NCBI GenBank assembly: GCA_036845725.1
Contig: DAIUDK010000002.1
Span: 46,970 to 110,969 of the forward strand
Reading direction: 5' to 3'
From: DSWT01 sp036845725
Lineage (GTDB): Bacteria; Chloroflexota; Anaerolineae; B4-G1; SLSP01
DNA: 64,000 bases
The number at the start of each line of letters is the position of its first letter. The stretch's first letter is position 1. Under the pieces are notes generated by a model. That model was not told the DNA's origin. It searched no databases and saw nothing but the letters and a program-made list of their open reading frames with translations. Both the position numbers and the translations under genes were made by a program. Below, piece after piece: positions 15,724-24,836 of this stretch.

Positions 15724-17800
15724 GGTTCGAGTCCTTGCTCTCCTTCGGTTCAGGATATTGTACGCGCGGATGGAACGCTCCGCGCAGCAAATCGATATAG
15801 GTTTCTTTTACAATGTGCAATTCCCGCATCGTGAGCGGGCAATTGTCCAACTGCCCATCCGCGACACGCTGCTCGAAAATCGAATTAACCACCGCCGATA
15901 ATTCCTCCGGCGTGGAAGGGCGGCGGGCGCGAGTGGCAGCCTCCGAGCCATCCGCTAACATCACCAGCAGGGTTTCGCGGCTTTGCGGCGCTGGACCGGG
16001 ATAGCGGAACTGCGACTCGTCCACCAAATCGCTTTCACCGCCGGCCGCATCGACCGCTTTGCGATAGAAATAGCTTGCTCTCGTTGTGCCATGATGCTCC
16101 GGGATGAACGCAGCAATCCGTTCCGGCAGACGGTACTCGTGCGCCAGCTTGAGGCCGTCACGGATGTGGCCTTTGAGCACGTCGACACTGGTATAGGGAT
16201 CAAGGCGATCGTGGGGGTTGCTCAATCCTTGCTGGTTTTCGATGAAAAAATACGGGCGCGCCAGTTTGCCGATATCGTGGTAATAAGCCCCAACACGCGT
16301 CAACAATGTGTTAGCACCGATGCGTTCAGCGGCCTGCTCCGCCAGGCTCGTTACCATCATCACGTGGTTGAAGGTTGCCGGGGCTTCACGCAACAGTCGC
16401 TGCAGCAAAGGATGGTTGGGACGGCTCAACTCCGTCAGTCGGAAGGTCGTCGTCAAATCAAACAAAGGCGCGAGCAAAAACAAGCCGCCGACCGTCAGCC
16501 CACCAGAAACCATCCCACTGACCAGACACACGCCCACTTTGAGCGCCAATGGCAACGGGTCCGTGCGCACGTCATCCGCATAGAACGCAAAAAGTGTCAG
16601 CACGCCGAATACGCCGCTCAACAATCCAGAACGGAAAATAGTGCCGGTTTGTTCGTAACGCGGCAGCGTTAGCGCCCCGACGATGCCACTCACCGCCACC
16701 AGAATGGCAAAACCAAGCGAGCGTCCGGCCAACCAGCCACAGACGCCACCCACAAAGATCATCACCCCTACTGCCGAAGGTAACCCCAAGGTGGTAGTCA
16801 ACAGCATCGCCAGCGCCGCGGCAGGGAAAAGGTATGGCAGCAGTTCACCTGTGGTGGTCAAGGCGCGCGCCAGAAACAGAAAGAGGGTCAACAGCAGGAA
16901 TAACAGCACCTCGGAGCGCCACGTGGCCAAAACGTCAGACTGAAATCGCCACAAGTACAGGCCCAAACTCGCCGTCGCCGCAATCGACAGCAAAAGCGCC
17001 ATAGCAAAATCGAACCAATCCCATTCTTGAGCCACCAAACCCAATTCGTTCAACGCCTCCACGTTCAAATCGGAGACGACATTGCCTTCACGCACGATGA
17101 CTTCTCCACTGCGCAGCTTGCGAGTCGTGGGGCCAACTGCGTCCCGCGCAACCTGACGGGCGGCCCCGGTTTCCGCTTCATCGTAGAAGACGTTGGGACG
17201 CAGAAAACACTTGACCAAGTCACTTACCACAATAGCCTCATCCTGCCCCAGGTCGAGCGCCACGCGCGCGGAAATGCTCGAACGGACACTGGGTAAGTCT
17301 TCCTCACGAATGCGCTGCTGCCGCATCACCTGATCCAGCAGAGCTAGAAACTCAATCTGAACGCGATTCCAACTTGTGTCAGACATTTTTAAGATAATAT
17401 TAACGGTGCTCAGCGGCAAGTCGGCCAGTTCGGCTACAGCCAACGTCCAGGCGTAGCTTTGTGGTTCGGAGGCGTAGATGTCGGCGCGCAGCTCGCGGAG
17501 GTAGATCAACACCTGGCGCGCTCTATCGTACTGCTCGCGCGCGATGCTGAAATTTGGGGTGGTATATACGGGTTCGACCCGGCGCACGGCCTCCTCTTGC
17601 GCCTGGGCGGTGAGAATGTCGCTGACATAGTTGAAATCCATCGGCGAGCGGATATCCCGTGGAGCCACGTCACCAGCTACGAGGTCGAAATCGTTGGGGA
17701 ACGAAAAAACCAGAATGAAGGCAGTCAACAATGTCAGTCCAAGCCCAAAAAGAACCTGACGGAGGACAAAACCGCGTGTGACCTTGCGAGTATTTTTCAT
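15716..17800 (-). CDS. Membrane HD-domain phosphohydrolase (7TMR-HD, PgpH-like)
   Basis: The 694-residue protein has one N-terminal helix (VLFGLGLTLLTAFILVFSF), an extracytoplasmic domain to about residue 270, seven clustered helices, and a cytosolic HD domain starting near residue 470. The HD pair is plain in YYHDIGKLARPYF, preceded by SLAEQAAERIGA. The known member PgpH from Listeria cleaves cyclic di-AMP, so this protein probably sets second-messenger level in response to an outside signal. It heads the ybeY-dgkA genes and lies just behind a terminator that separates it from yqeY. Confidence 0.88.
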   Translation of the reverse strand: MKNTRKVTRGFVLRQVLFGLGLTLLTAFILVFSFPNDFDLVAGDVAPRDIRSPMDFNYVSDILTAQAQEEAVRRVEPVYTTPNFSIAREQYDRARQVLIYLRELRADIYASEPQSYAWTLAVAELADLPLSTVNIILKMSDTSWNRVQIEFLALLDQVMRQQRIREEDLPSVRSSISARVALDLGQDEAIVVSDLVKCFLRPNVFYDEAETGAARQVARDAVGPTTRKLRSGEVIVREGNVVSDLNVEALNELGLVAQEWDWFDFAMALLLSIAATASLGLYLWRFQSDVLATWRSEVLLFLLLTLFLFLARALTTTGELLPYLFPAAALAMLLTTTLGLPSAVGVMIFVGGVCGWLAGRSLGFAILVAVSGIVGALTLPRYEQTGTIFRSGLLSGVFGVLTLFAFYADDVRTDPLPLALKVGVCLVSGMVSGGLTVGGLFLLAPLFDLTTTFRLTELSRPNHPLLQRLLREAPATFNHVMMVTSLAEQAAERIGANTLLTRVGAYYHDIGKLARPYFFIENQQGLSNPHDRLDPYTSVDVLKGHIRDGLKLAHEYRLPERIAAFIPEHHGTTRASYFYRKAVDAAGGESDLVDESQFRYPGPAPQSRETLLVMLADGSEAATRARRPSTPEELSAVVNSIFEQRVADGQLDNCPLTMRELHIVKETYIDLLRGAFHPRVQYPEPKESKDSNHA

Positions 17801-17830
17801 AGAATCGTCGTCAAGTCACATAAAAGCACA

Positions 17831-17859
17831 AAGAGGAGCCCCGCAGCGGGGCCCCTCTT
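17831..17859 (-). terminator. Intrinsic terminator after rpsU-yqeY
   Basis: A near-perfect hairpin, AAGAGG-A-GCCCCG against CGGGGC-C-CCTCTT, lies 32 bases past the yqeY stop. On the minus strand it is followed by TTTGTGCTTTTAT, a broken T-run. It should end the rpsU-yqeY transcript before the HD gene. Confidence 0.75.
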
Positions 17860-17890
17860 ACTTGGATGCATGTCGTTCAACCACCGGGGG

Positions 17891-18337
17891 TCAGGCGGAA
17901 AGCAAATCGCGGACAACCTGGCTAACCATGCGTCCATCAGCCTTTCCCTGAATCCGCGGCATGATCAATTTCATCACTTTCCCCATATCCGCTGGAGAGG
18001 TGGCTTGAGCCTCGGCGACGACTTCTCGCGCAATGACTATCAGCTCCTCCGCAGTCAGGAGTTGAGGAAGATAAGATCGGAGAATGGCGATTTGCGCTTC
18101 ATCATCTGCGACCGTCTCAATACGACCAGATTGTTTCACCATCTCCAGGGCATCTTCACGCCGGCGAACCTCTTTGCGAATCACTTCAACAACGGCCGCA
18201 TCGTCCAACTCGCCACGCTGCTCGACTTCAGCTAACTGCACGGAGGTCAACGCCATGCGCAGAGCAAGCTTGCGCTGCTCATCGCGCGCACGCATCGCGG
18301 CCTGCAAATCCTGTTGAAGTTGTGCCTTAAGGCTCAT
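17891..18337 (-). CDS. yqeY: GatB/YqeY domain protein
   Basis: The 148-residue protein starts MSLKAQLQQDLQAAMRARDE and has the family pattern of an N-terminal helical part and a C-terminal tail domain (SPADMGKVMKLIMPRIQGKADG) related to the tRNA-binding end of GatB. Its function is not firmly known; a link to tRNA or amidotransferase action is assumed from the domain. It follows rpsU with a 13-base gap, the same order as in many bacteria, and its transcript ends at the hairpin at 17831-17859. Confidence 0.9.
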   Translation of the reverse strand: MSLKAQLQQDLQAAMRARDEQRKLALRMALTSVQLAEVEQRGELDDAAVVEVIRKEVRRREDALEMVKQSGRIETVADDEAQIAILRSYLPQLLTAEELIVIAREVVAEAQATSPADMGKVMKLIMPRIQGKADGRMVSQVVRDLLSA

Positions 18338-18350
18338 CCATCACCTGATT

Positions 18351-18557
18351 CTAATACTGTTTACGATTATCTTTTAGCGACGTGCGGCGGCTCTTGCGTA
18401 ACTTGGCCGCGCGTTTGCGCTTGCGCACAATGCTCGGCTGTTCGAAATAACGCCGCTTGCGAATCTCAGAAAGGATGCGGTCACCCTGCACCTTCTTCTT
18501 GAAACGACGTAACAACGAATCGAAGGATTCATTGTCATCTGCATAAACAAAGGTCAC
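18351..18557 (-). CDS. rpsU: Ribosomal protein bS21
   Basis: The protein (DDNESFDSLLRRFKKKVQGD, then LSEIRKRRYFEQPS and a Lys/Arg-rich tail) is a clear bS21 of the small ribosomal subunit, involved in translation initiation. GTG 18557 is preferred over GTG 18566 because AAGGGAG then sits eight bases upstream, giving 68 residues. It is the first gene of the rpsU-yqeY operon, behind a consensus promoter at 18617-18644. Confidence 0.92.
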   Translation of the reverse strand: MTFVYADDNESFDSLLRRFKKKVQGDRILSEIRKRRYFEQPSIVRKRKRAAKLRKSRRTSLKDNRKQY

Positions 18558-18616
18558 GCTTCTCACTCCCTTCGTGCTCCCGGCATCCGCCGGCTAGGAT
18601 TTTGTGCTGCTTCGTT

Positions 18617-18644
18617 ATTATAACGGGTGAAAGGGGATTGTCAA
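18617..18644 (-). promoter_or_regulatory. Consensus promoter of rpsU-yqeY
   Basis: On the minus strand TTGACA (18644-18639) and TATAAT (18622-18617) match consensus exactly with a 16-base spacer. It lies 60 bases before the GTG start of rpsU. Confidence 0.85.
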
Positions 18645-18772
18645 ATGTTTGAAAGGCACAGAGTGTTCGTCTATGCACGGTACCCACACGGCGTGCCATC
18701 ATTATATTCCAGCATACGCTGCCGTCACCCTTGCCGTTGAGGCAGTGACAGACGTGGTTATCGATTCCTATC

Positions 18773-20032
18773 TCAGCGTAGATGCGTGCTTCCGGCGATG
18801 ACTTTCGCATAAAGCGATGCCAACACTGCTTCATGCTCGGTCAAAGACAAGGGGAAACGAACATTCTGGCGCAGGCGCGACAATTCATCCGGCGCATCCA
18901 CCAGGCACTGCATCGCTTCGCGCCACACCGCAACTTCTCCAGGTTGCAGTAGAAGTCCATCCACACCATCGCGCACACGGTCTGCCAGAGGACCCAGGCG
19001 AGAGGCTAAAACGGGATTCCCGGCAATGAATCCCTCAGAAACCAGGAAAGAAAAGGTCTCGTACCACAAGGAAGGCACGACGACAACATCAGCGTTTACC
19101 AGGGCACCCCATACCTCAGGACGCGCCAAACGACCCAGAAAGCGCACGTGCGACGTCGCCAAAGTACGTAGGTGCGCTACGTATGCCGGATCGAACGTTT
19201 CATCACCGGCGATCCAAAGTTCCGCGGTGCCACGGACGCCAGCAAAAGCCTCAAGTACAATATGTAGCCCTTTCTGAAATGATAAGCCGCCCACGTAGAG
19301 AAAGCGCACTTTGCCATCTGGTGCGCGCTGGCGCAACGGTAACGCTGCCGGATGCTCCAATCCCGGCGTCAATAAGCGCAGGGTCTTTCGCGGAGCGGCA
19401 TGGTCTGCATACCAGTCTTCGACAAAAGCCGTCGGCGCGATCAGGGCTGCAGCCGCTCGCAGCACCCGCAAAAGCTGATGATTACGCCAAGCCATAAGAA
19501 ACGCCAGGAACGGTGAGAGCGCCCGCCATCCAGGTTTGCCGGCCCGCGCCAGAGCGCAGCGCGCACAATTGCCATAATCGGATTGTGGGCCTGGGCACAC
19601 GATCTGGCTATTGTTGGTGAGCAGCTGTGCATTGGCACAACGCCACCAAAAATCCCACAAGGTCACCACAAATGGAATTCGGTGACGCCGTAGTACATCA
19701 ATCAACGCCACCGGAAGGCCCATCAGATGTTCAACATGGACAATCTCAGGGCGTGTTTCATCCAGGACCCGTTCAAATAAAGGGATCAGCGACGGCTCCC
19801 ACAACGTGGCACGGAGGCGGCGAACCGGCGTCACCGGCCCGTGCCAGACCGCCCACACCCGCACACTTTCCTCGTTGCGAGATTCTAGCCCGGTTCCCTC
19901 CCCGCCACGACGGTAGAAAACTGACACTTCATGCCCGGCCTGCATTTGCGCATGGGTGAGCCAGCGGGTATAGAGTTCCACCCCGCCAACGTATTCCGGC
20001 ATATATTGATGCGTCACATGCAAAATCCGCAT
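18773..20032 (-). CDS. GT4-type glycosyltransferase
   Basis: The 419-residue protein starts MRILHVTHQYMPEYVGGVEL, the N-terminal glycine-rich donor loop of GT-B enzymes. Its C-terminal half has KVRFLYVGGLSFQKGLHIVL and the nucleotide-sugar motif VPSLWYETFSFLVSEGFIAG, with the EX7E-type glutamates. A cysteine group (CPGPQSDYGNCARCALARAG) in the middle is typical of one GT4 subgroup and may bind metal. GAGGAG before ATG 20032 fixes the start; the frame is open 225 bases further upstream but has no ribosome site there. It is divergent from the GT2 gene at 20115. Confidence 0.88.
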   Translation of the reverse strand: MRILHVTHQYMPEYVGGVELYTRWLTHAQMQAGHEVSVFYRRGGEGTGLESRNEESVRVWAVWHGPVTPVRRLRATLWEPSLIPLFERVLDETRPEIVHVEHLMGLPVALIDVLRRHRIPFVVTLWDFWWRCANAQLLTNNSQIVCPGPQSDYGNCARCALARAGKPGWRALSPFLAFLMAWRNHQLLRVLRAAAALIAPTAFVEDWYADHAAPRKTLRLLTPGLEHPAALPLRQRAPDGKVRFLYVGGLSFQKGLHIVLEAFAGVRGTAELWIAGDETFDPAYVAHLRTLATSHVRFLGRLARPEVWGALVNADVVVVPSLWYETFSFLVSEGFIAGNPVLASRLGPLADRVRDGVDGLLLQPGEVAVWREAMQCLVDAPDELSRLRQNVRFPLSLTEHEAVLASLYAKVIAGSTHLR

Positions 20033-20054
20033 ATCGCTCCTCAGCACTGCGATC

Positions 20055-20095
20055 TTTACGCAGCGGTATAGTATGTTAAAATGCCAGTGAGTCAA
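20055..20095. promoter_or_regulatory. Overlapping divergent promoters of two glycosyltransferase genes
   Basis: For the plus strand TTTACG (20055-20060) and TAAAAT (20077-20082) are 16 bases apart, with an extended TG before the -10. For the minus strand TTGACT (20095-20090) and TACTAT (20073-20068) are also 16 bases apart. The two overlap, so the two polymerases would exclude each other. Confidence 0.5.
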
Positions 20096-20114
20096 ATACA
20101 AGGGGAACAATCCC

Positions 20115-21041
20115 ATGACATTATCGGTCATCATTCTCAACTGGAACGCCGCAGAGGATACTCTTCGCTGTATCCGGGCCGTAGAGTCCTGGGACACGCT
20201 CTGCCCTACCGTATGGATCGTCGATAACGCCTCCAGTGACGGCAGCCCCGACACCATTGCACGCGAGGCCCCTCACGTGCACCTCATCCGCAACACGACC
20301 AACCAGGGGTTCGCTGGGGGCAACAACCGGGGCATCGAAGCCGCGTTACAAGCCAACCAGGCGCCGATCCTGCTCCTTAACAACGACGCGCACATCACAG
20401 AATCCGCTGTCATGGCGCTGCTGCAAACCCTGGACAGCGATTCCGACATCGGTTTTGTCGGGCCACTGCTCTATTCCGAAAGCGTGCCACCACAACTACT
20501 CTCGGCCGGGGGACGCAGTCCCATTCACCATCACCACTCACACATCACCACCCTCCCACAATCTGAAACTTCATTCATCGTCGAATATGTGCCGGGAACT
20601 GTGCTTTTGACCAGGCCCGCCGCACTCAAGGCCGTGGGGTTGCTGAAAGAAGACTATTTCTTCACGATGGAAGTCGCCGAATTGTGTCTACGCGCTGCCA
20701 GGCACGGGTATCGCAGCGCTATCAACCCACAAGCGCAAGCCACCCATGCGCTTGAGGCGCGACCATCGCTGTTACGCAAAACACTCTACGTCTACTATAT
20801 CATCCGCAACCGCTTCCTCCTGATGCGCGATCTGAAACCGCGACCATTGAGCGGCTTCTACGCCTTTTGGACGCTTTATAGCGCGGCACTCACCCTCAAA
20901 CTGCACGTAACGGGCGAAAAGCAGGCCGCACAAGCGATTTGGTTGGGATTGCAGGATGGACTTCACGGACACTTCGGCGGGCAGAATGAACGAGTTTTGG
21001 CCAAGTGTTCACCGGGTAATCGGGGAAAGGATGTCCCATGA
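20115..21041 (+). CDS. GT2-family glycosyltransferase with altered catalytic motif
   Basis: The 308-residue protein has the GT-A fold start MTLSVIILNWNAAEDTLRCI, WIVDNASSDGS, and the metal-site region LLLNNDAHI, as in rhamnosyltransferase-like GT2 enzymes. At the acceptor site where relatives read E-D-V-D-L, this protein has TMEVAELCLRAARHGY, so one conserved aspartate is missing. It may be weakly active or have shifted chemistry. A single hydrophobic segment near residue 255 may touch the membrane. AGGGG lies before the ATG. Its last bases overlap the next gene as ATGA. Confidence 0.82.
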   Translation: MTLSVIILNWNAAEDTLRCIRAVESWDTLCPTVWIVDNASSDGSPDTIAREAPHVHLIRNTTNQGFAGGNNRGIEAALQANQAPILLLNNDAHITESAVMALLQTLDSDSDIGFVGPLLYSESVPPQLLSAGGRSPIHHHHSHITTLPQSETSFIVEYVPGTVLLTRPAALKAVGLLKEDYFFTMEVAELCLRAARHGYRSAINPQAQATHALEARPSLLRKTLYVYYIIRNRFLLMRDLKPRPLSGFYAFWTLYSAALTLKLHVTGEKQAAQAIWLGLQDGLHGHFGGQNERVLAKCSPGNRGKDVP

Positions 21042-22048
21042 GCGTCCTTTACCACCTACCCATTCTACCTCCCAAAATGCCCTCAGGAGAGGCGCTCTCA
21101 CAGGAAATTCAGGCCCTGCGAGACCACAACGACGGAGATTTAGTCTATGTGAACCCCAACCAGAACAGCCTGGTCTACATACCGCGTTTGTTGTTTGGAC
21201 TATCCAGGCTCAAAGCACTGCGTGCCCGCGAGCAAGATTTTACCCTGCATCACTTCTACAATCCCGATCCCTTTCCCTATCCCTACCTGCGCTACCTGCG
21301 ACGTCCGGTCGTGTACACAGTCAGCAGCGGCATCAGCGCCAGACGCATTCCCGCGCGCTACCTCAACCGCCTAGCGGCGGTCACGGTCTATGACGAACGC
21401 AACCAGCAACGGCTGCTACAAGCCGGTGTGCGCAATGTGCATCTCATCCCCCCTGGCATCGACACGTCACGCTTCACCTGCACCCCGCTGCCGCTGGAAG
21501 ATGAAGTCTGCTTGCTGGTCGCCTCTGCGCCGTGGACTCGCGCGCAATTTCGTACAAAAGGCATCGACGCCCTGCTCGCGGCCGCGCAGCAGGATTCGCG
21601 ACTGCGCCTCGCCTTCCTCTGGCGCGGCATCCTGATCGAAGAAATGGAGCAACGTATCCGCGATCATGGTCTGACATCTCGGATCACGTTACTCAACGAG
21701 TTCGTGGATGTCAATCGAATCCTCGCCGGCGTCCACGCGACTATCACACTAGCTGCAGACGCAGCATTAATCAAAGCCTATCCCCACTCACTGTTGGATT
21801 CACTCGCTGCGGGGAAACCGGTACTGGTAAACCGGGTAATTCCGATGGCGGATTATGTAGAACGGACAAAATGTGGTATTGTGATGGAAAAGGTCGTAGC
21901 ATCAGAAGTGCTGGCGGCGCTGGCGGCACTGAAGCAACAATACAACGTCTTACAGCAATCGGCCCGTCAGGTAGGACAACGGGATTTTGTACTTTGCGAA
22001 ATGATCACGTCATTTCAGCAGGTGTATCAAAGTGTCATCAATGCGTGA
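21038..22048 (+). CDS. GT4-type glycosyltransferase
   Basis: The 336-residue GT-B protein has a C-terminal Rossmann half recognisable by VHLIPPGIDTSRF, ITLLNEFVDVNRILAGVHAT and AYPHSLLDSLAAGKPVLVNR. The last holds the expected sugar-nucleotide binding residues, although the usual first glutamate is replaced (AYPHS). The N-terminal half is short. It is translationally coupled to the GT2 before it and lies 10 bases before the secreted FG-GAP gene, so all belong to one polysaccharide operon. Confidence 0.8.
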   Translation: MSVLYHLPILPPKMPSGEALSQEIQALRDHNDGDLVYVNPNQNSLVYIPRLLFGLSRLKALRAREQDFTLHHFYNPDPFPYPYLRYLRRPVVYTVSSGISARRIPARYLNRLAAVTVYDERNQQRLLQAGVRNVHLIPPGIDTSRFTCTPLPLEDEVCLLVASAPWTRAQFRTKGIDALLAAAQQDSRLRLAFLWRGILIEEMEQRIRDHGLTSRITLLNEFVDVNRILAGVHATITLAADAALIKAYPHSLLDSLAAGKPVLVNRVIPMADYVERTKCGIVMEKVVASEVLAALAALKQQYNVLQQSARQVGQRDFVLCEMITSFQQVYQSVINA

Positions 22049-22058
22049 TAGGGGGTCA

Positions 22059-24032
22059 ATGATGAACCAGGTACAGAGAGCCATAGTGATATGTGTGCTG
22101 TTAGGACTGCTGATGACTGCTCCGTTGAGCAATAGCGGCCCGGCATCGGCAACGACACAGGCCGACTACGTCACCATAACCCTAAACGGAGCGGTGATCG
22201 TAGGGTCTGCCCCGACAGCGGCGGATTTCAATGGCGATGAATACAAGGAAATCGTCATAGGCGGCAAAGATGGCGTTCTGCATGTCCTGTCATTCAACGG
22301 CTCGACATGGAGCGAGGTCTGGTCACGCCAAACCAATCTTGACATCAACGCAGCCAATCCCCCCTCCCCAAGCACCGATAACAACATCCGCACGTCACAG
22401 GCCGTCGCCGACCTGGACAACGACGGTCATCTGGACATAGTCGTAACCGTGGGGGGATTCGTCCATACGGATTTCGTAGACCGACGCAATGGTGGCGTGT
22501 TGGTTTACCGCTACCAAAGCGCAAGTCCATGGAGCTTTGCGCTGATTGAGCCTCTATCACCGGATGGTCTGAGCGGCTGGCCCCAACCCCGCATCGACCA
22601 GATCGGGGCCGGGCCTGGCGAAGGCGAGCCGGACGGCTTGTGGGATGGCATCCCCACTTCGCCAGCGGTGGGCGATATTGATGGCGACGGTGACCTGGAG
22701 ATCGTCGTTCTGGGGATGGACCGGCGCATCCATGCCTGGCACCACAACGGCGTAGCCGTGAATGGCTGGCCGATTTCGCAGTGGGATGGCGACCCCCTCT
22801 GGCGGGGCGGACGTTCCTCACCGGCACTAGGCGACATCGACGGCGATGGATTGCCGGAAGTCGTGGTGGGCACGATGAGTCCAATCGTCAATGGCCAACA
22901 GAATCAAAACGCCACCATATGGGCGGTCAACGGCGACAGCAGCCTTGTACCCGGTTTTCCGATCAAGACGGAACAGTACATCCACTCTGCACCTGCATTG
23001 GGGGATATCGATGGCGACGGTCACCTGGAAATTGTCGTTGGGACGGGAGTAGGTATCGCTAGCGGGAGGTCAAATATCGTCTACGCCTGGAACCACGATG
23101 GCACACCCGTCCACGTACTCGGCGGACAGGCATGGCCCCGCGAGACCACGAACACCGTTCTGGCCCCGCCCGCATTGGGCGATATCGATGGCGATGGTGA
23201 GTTGGAAATCGTCGTCGGCGAAGGAGGATACGAACTCACGACCAACAATAAATTATATGCCTGGAACGTGGACGGCAACCTAGTACCCGGATTTCCTGTC
23301 CTGATTCCATCACCAAGCCCGTGGACCACGGATGCGCTGCCACTTCAATACAGCCCTATCCTGGCCGATTTCGACGGTGATGGCGTCATCGAGATTCTGA
23401 TCAACCACATCAATAGCTGGGGGTTCGTCATCGTCGAGCCGAATGGCACCATCAGCGACCTCACCGGCCATCAGATGTTGGCGGGACTATGGGCTTCGCC
23501 GTTGGTGGATGACATCGACAACGACGGCCTGCTGGAAATCGTAGCTGCCAGCGGCGACTTGAACGGGAAAGGAGAAGTGCGGATTTGGGACAAGAGCGGC
23601 TCCGCATCCTCAGCCCGCCCCTGGCCTATGTTCCACCACGATATCAGACGCACGGGGCTGCACACACCTCACCCTTCGCTGGGTTTTCCTGATCAGGTCA
23701 AGGTATTCCACCAACAAGGCAGCGGTGCCTTGGCAGACACAATGCTCCCTATTTGGAACAAAGGAGGCGAAACGTTCGATTGGACCCTGACATCCTCGAG
23801 CAGCCTGATGCAATTGTCGCCGGCCTCCGGCACTCTGACAGAGACGGCCAGCGTGCATTTGACCATGGATACCAGCGGCCTCAGCAGCGGATGGACAACC
23901 ATCGGCCAAATCACGGCGACAGCCACTTATGAAGGGCGGACAATTACCGGCAGTCCCAAAGTCGCGCCGGTGTCGGTGTACGTGGGGGACGTGTACCGCA
24001 TCTACCTACCCATGGCCTTACGGAGACACTAA
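22059..24032 (+). CDS. Secreted FG-GAP/VCBS repeat protein
   Basis: The 657-residue protein opens with a signal peptide (MMNQVQRAIVICVLLGLLMT to about residue 38). Six or more FG-GAP calcium-binding repeats follow, each of the type GDIDGDGDLEIVVLG, spaced 50-90 residues, likely forming a beta-propeller outside the cell. A small beta-sandwich domain comes after residue 545. It ends VYRIYLPMALRRH, a tail I associate from memory with secreted proteins of Chloroflexota. AGGGGGTC before ATG 22059 decides the start. Standing among glycosyltransferase genes, it may bind or organise the surface polymer. Confidence 0.85.
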   Translation: MMNQVQRAIVICVLLGLLMTAPLSNSGPASATTQADYVTITLNGAVIVGSAPTAADFNGDEYKEIVIGGKDGVLHVLSFNGSTWSEVWSRQTNLDINAANPPSPSTDNNIRTSQAVADLDNDGHLDIVVTVGGFVHTDFVDRRNGGVLVYRYQSASPWSFALIEPLSPDGLSGWPQPRIDQIGAGPGEGEPDGLWDGIPTSPAVGDIDGDGDLEIVVLGMDRRIHAWHHNGVAVNGWPISQWDGDPLWRGGRSSPALGDIDGDGLPEVVVGTMSPIVNGQQNQNATIWAVNGDSSLVPGFPIKTEQYIHSAPALGDIDGDGHLEIVVGTGVGIASGRSNIVYAWNHDGTPVHVLGGQAWPRETTNTVLAPPALGDIDGDGELEIVVGEGGYELTTNNKLYAWNVDGNLVPGFPVLIPSPSPWTTDALPLQYSPILADFDGDGVIEILINHINSWGFVIVEPNGTISDLTGHQMLAGLWASPLVDDIDNDGLLEIVAASGDLNGKGEVRIWDKSGSASSARPWPMFHHDIRRTGLHTPHPSLGFPDQVKVFHQQGSGALADTMLPIWNKGGETFDWTLTSSSSLMQLSPASGTLTETASVHLTMDTSGLSSGWTTIGQITATATYEGRTITGSPKVAPVSVYVGDVYRIYLPMALRRH

Positions 24033-24836
24033 ATGCAAGCCTTATCACCTTCATTTCAGCCAGATTTCTGGACTGTGCTCAAAGACGCCATCAACCGGAC
24101 GATCAGAGGGGAGCGCCAACTTCCCCCATGGTGGCTGCGGGATGTCGGCGGCAGTGATTTCAAACGCACCGGGGAGGAATTCCTGCGCCACTTCATCGAA
24201 ATCGCACACCTTACCCCACAAGCCCACGTACTCGAAATTGGCTGCGGCAGTGGGCGTATGGCGCTGCCCCTCACCCGCTACTTACAAGGCGGCACCTACA
24301 CCGGCATCGACATCACCCCCAAGTCCATTGCCTGGTGCCAACAGCATATCTCGCGCCGTTATCCGCACTTCGCCTTTGTCCATGCCGATCTCTACAACAA
24401 ACGCTACAATCCCGGAGGCAGATCACAGGCCCACACGTACACCTTCCCTTTCACCGAGCAGAGCTTCGACTTCATCTTCCTCACCTCGGTCTTCACGCAC
24501 CTGCTTCCTGCCGACACAACCCACTACCTGGAAGAAATCACCCGCCTGTTAGCGCCACAGGGCAATGCCCTGCTGACCTTCTTCCTGCTGAACGAGCGAC
24601 AAGCGGAACTCGCTGCTGCCGGGAGTAACGACATCCAATTTCAGTACGGAGAAGGGCCGTATCGCATACGGGATATGGACGTCCCGGAAAGTGCTGTAGC
24701 TTATCAAGAAGGCTATATACTGGAGCAACTGACGATGCAAGGACTCGTACTACAAAGCCCAATCTATTACGGGACCTGGAGCGGCCGGCCCGACGGCCTT
24801 TCGTACCAGGATATACTAGTCGCACAACACGTATGA
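24033..24836 (+). CDS. Class I SAM-dependent methyltransferase
   Basis: The 267-residue protein has SAM motif I VLEIGCGSGRMALPL at about residues 67-81, then the acidic strand YTGIDITP and motif FDFIFLTSVFTHLL. It fits Methyltransf_11/25-type enzymes of glycan and lipid clusters. The target is unknown; O-methylation of a sugar in the polymer is likely from context. It begins at the base after the FG-GAP stop and overlaps the next glycosyltransferase as ATGA, so translation is coupled. Confidence 0.88.
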   Translation: MQALSPSFQPDFWTVLKDAINRTIRGERQLPPWWLRDVGGSDFKRTGEEFLRHFIEIAHLTPQAHVLEIGCGSGRMALPLTRYLQGGTYTGIDITPKSIAWCQQHISRRYPHFAFVHADLYNKRYNPGGRSQAHTYTFPFTEQSFDFIFLTSVFTHLLPADTTHYLEEITRLLAPQGNALLTFFLLNERQAELAAAGSNDIQFQYGEGPYRIRDMDVPESAVAYQEGYILEQLTMQGLVLQSPIYYGTWSGRPDGLSYQDILVAQHV

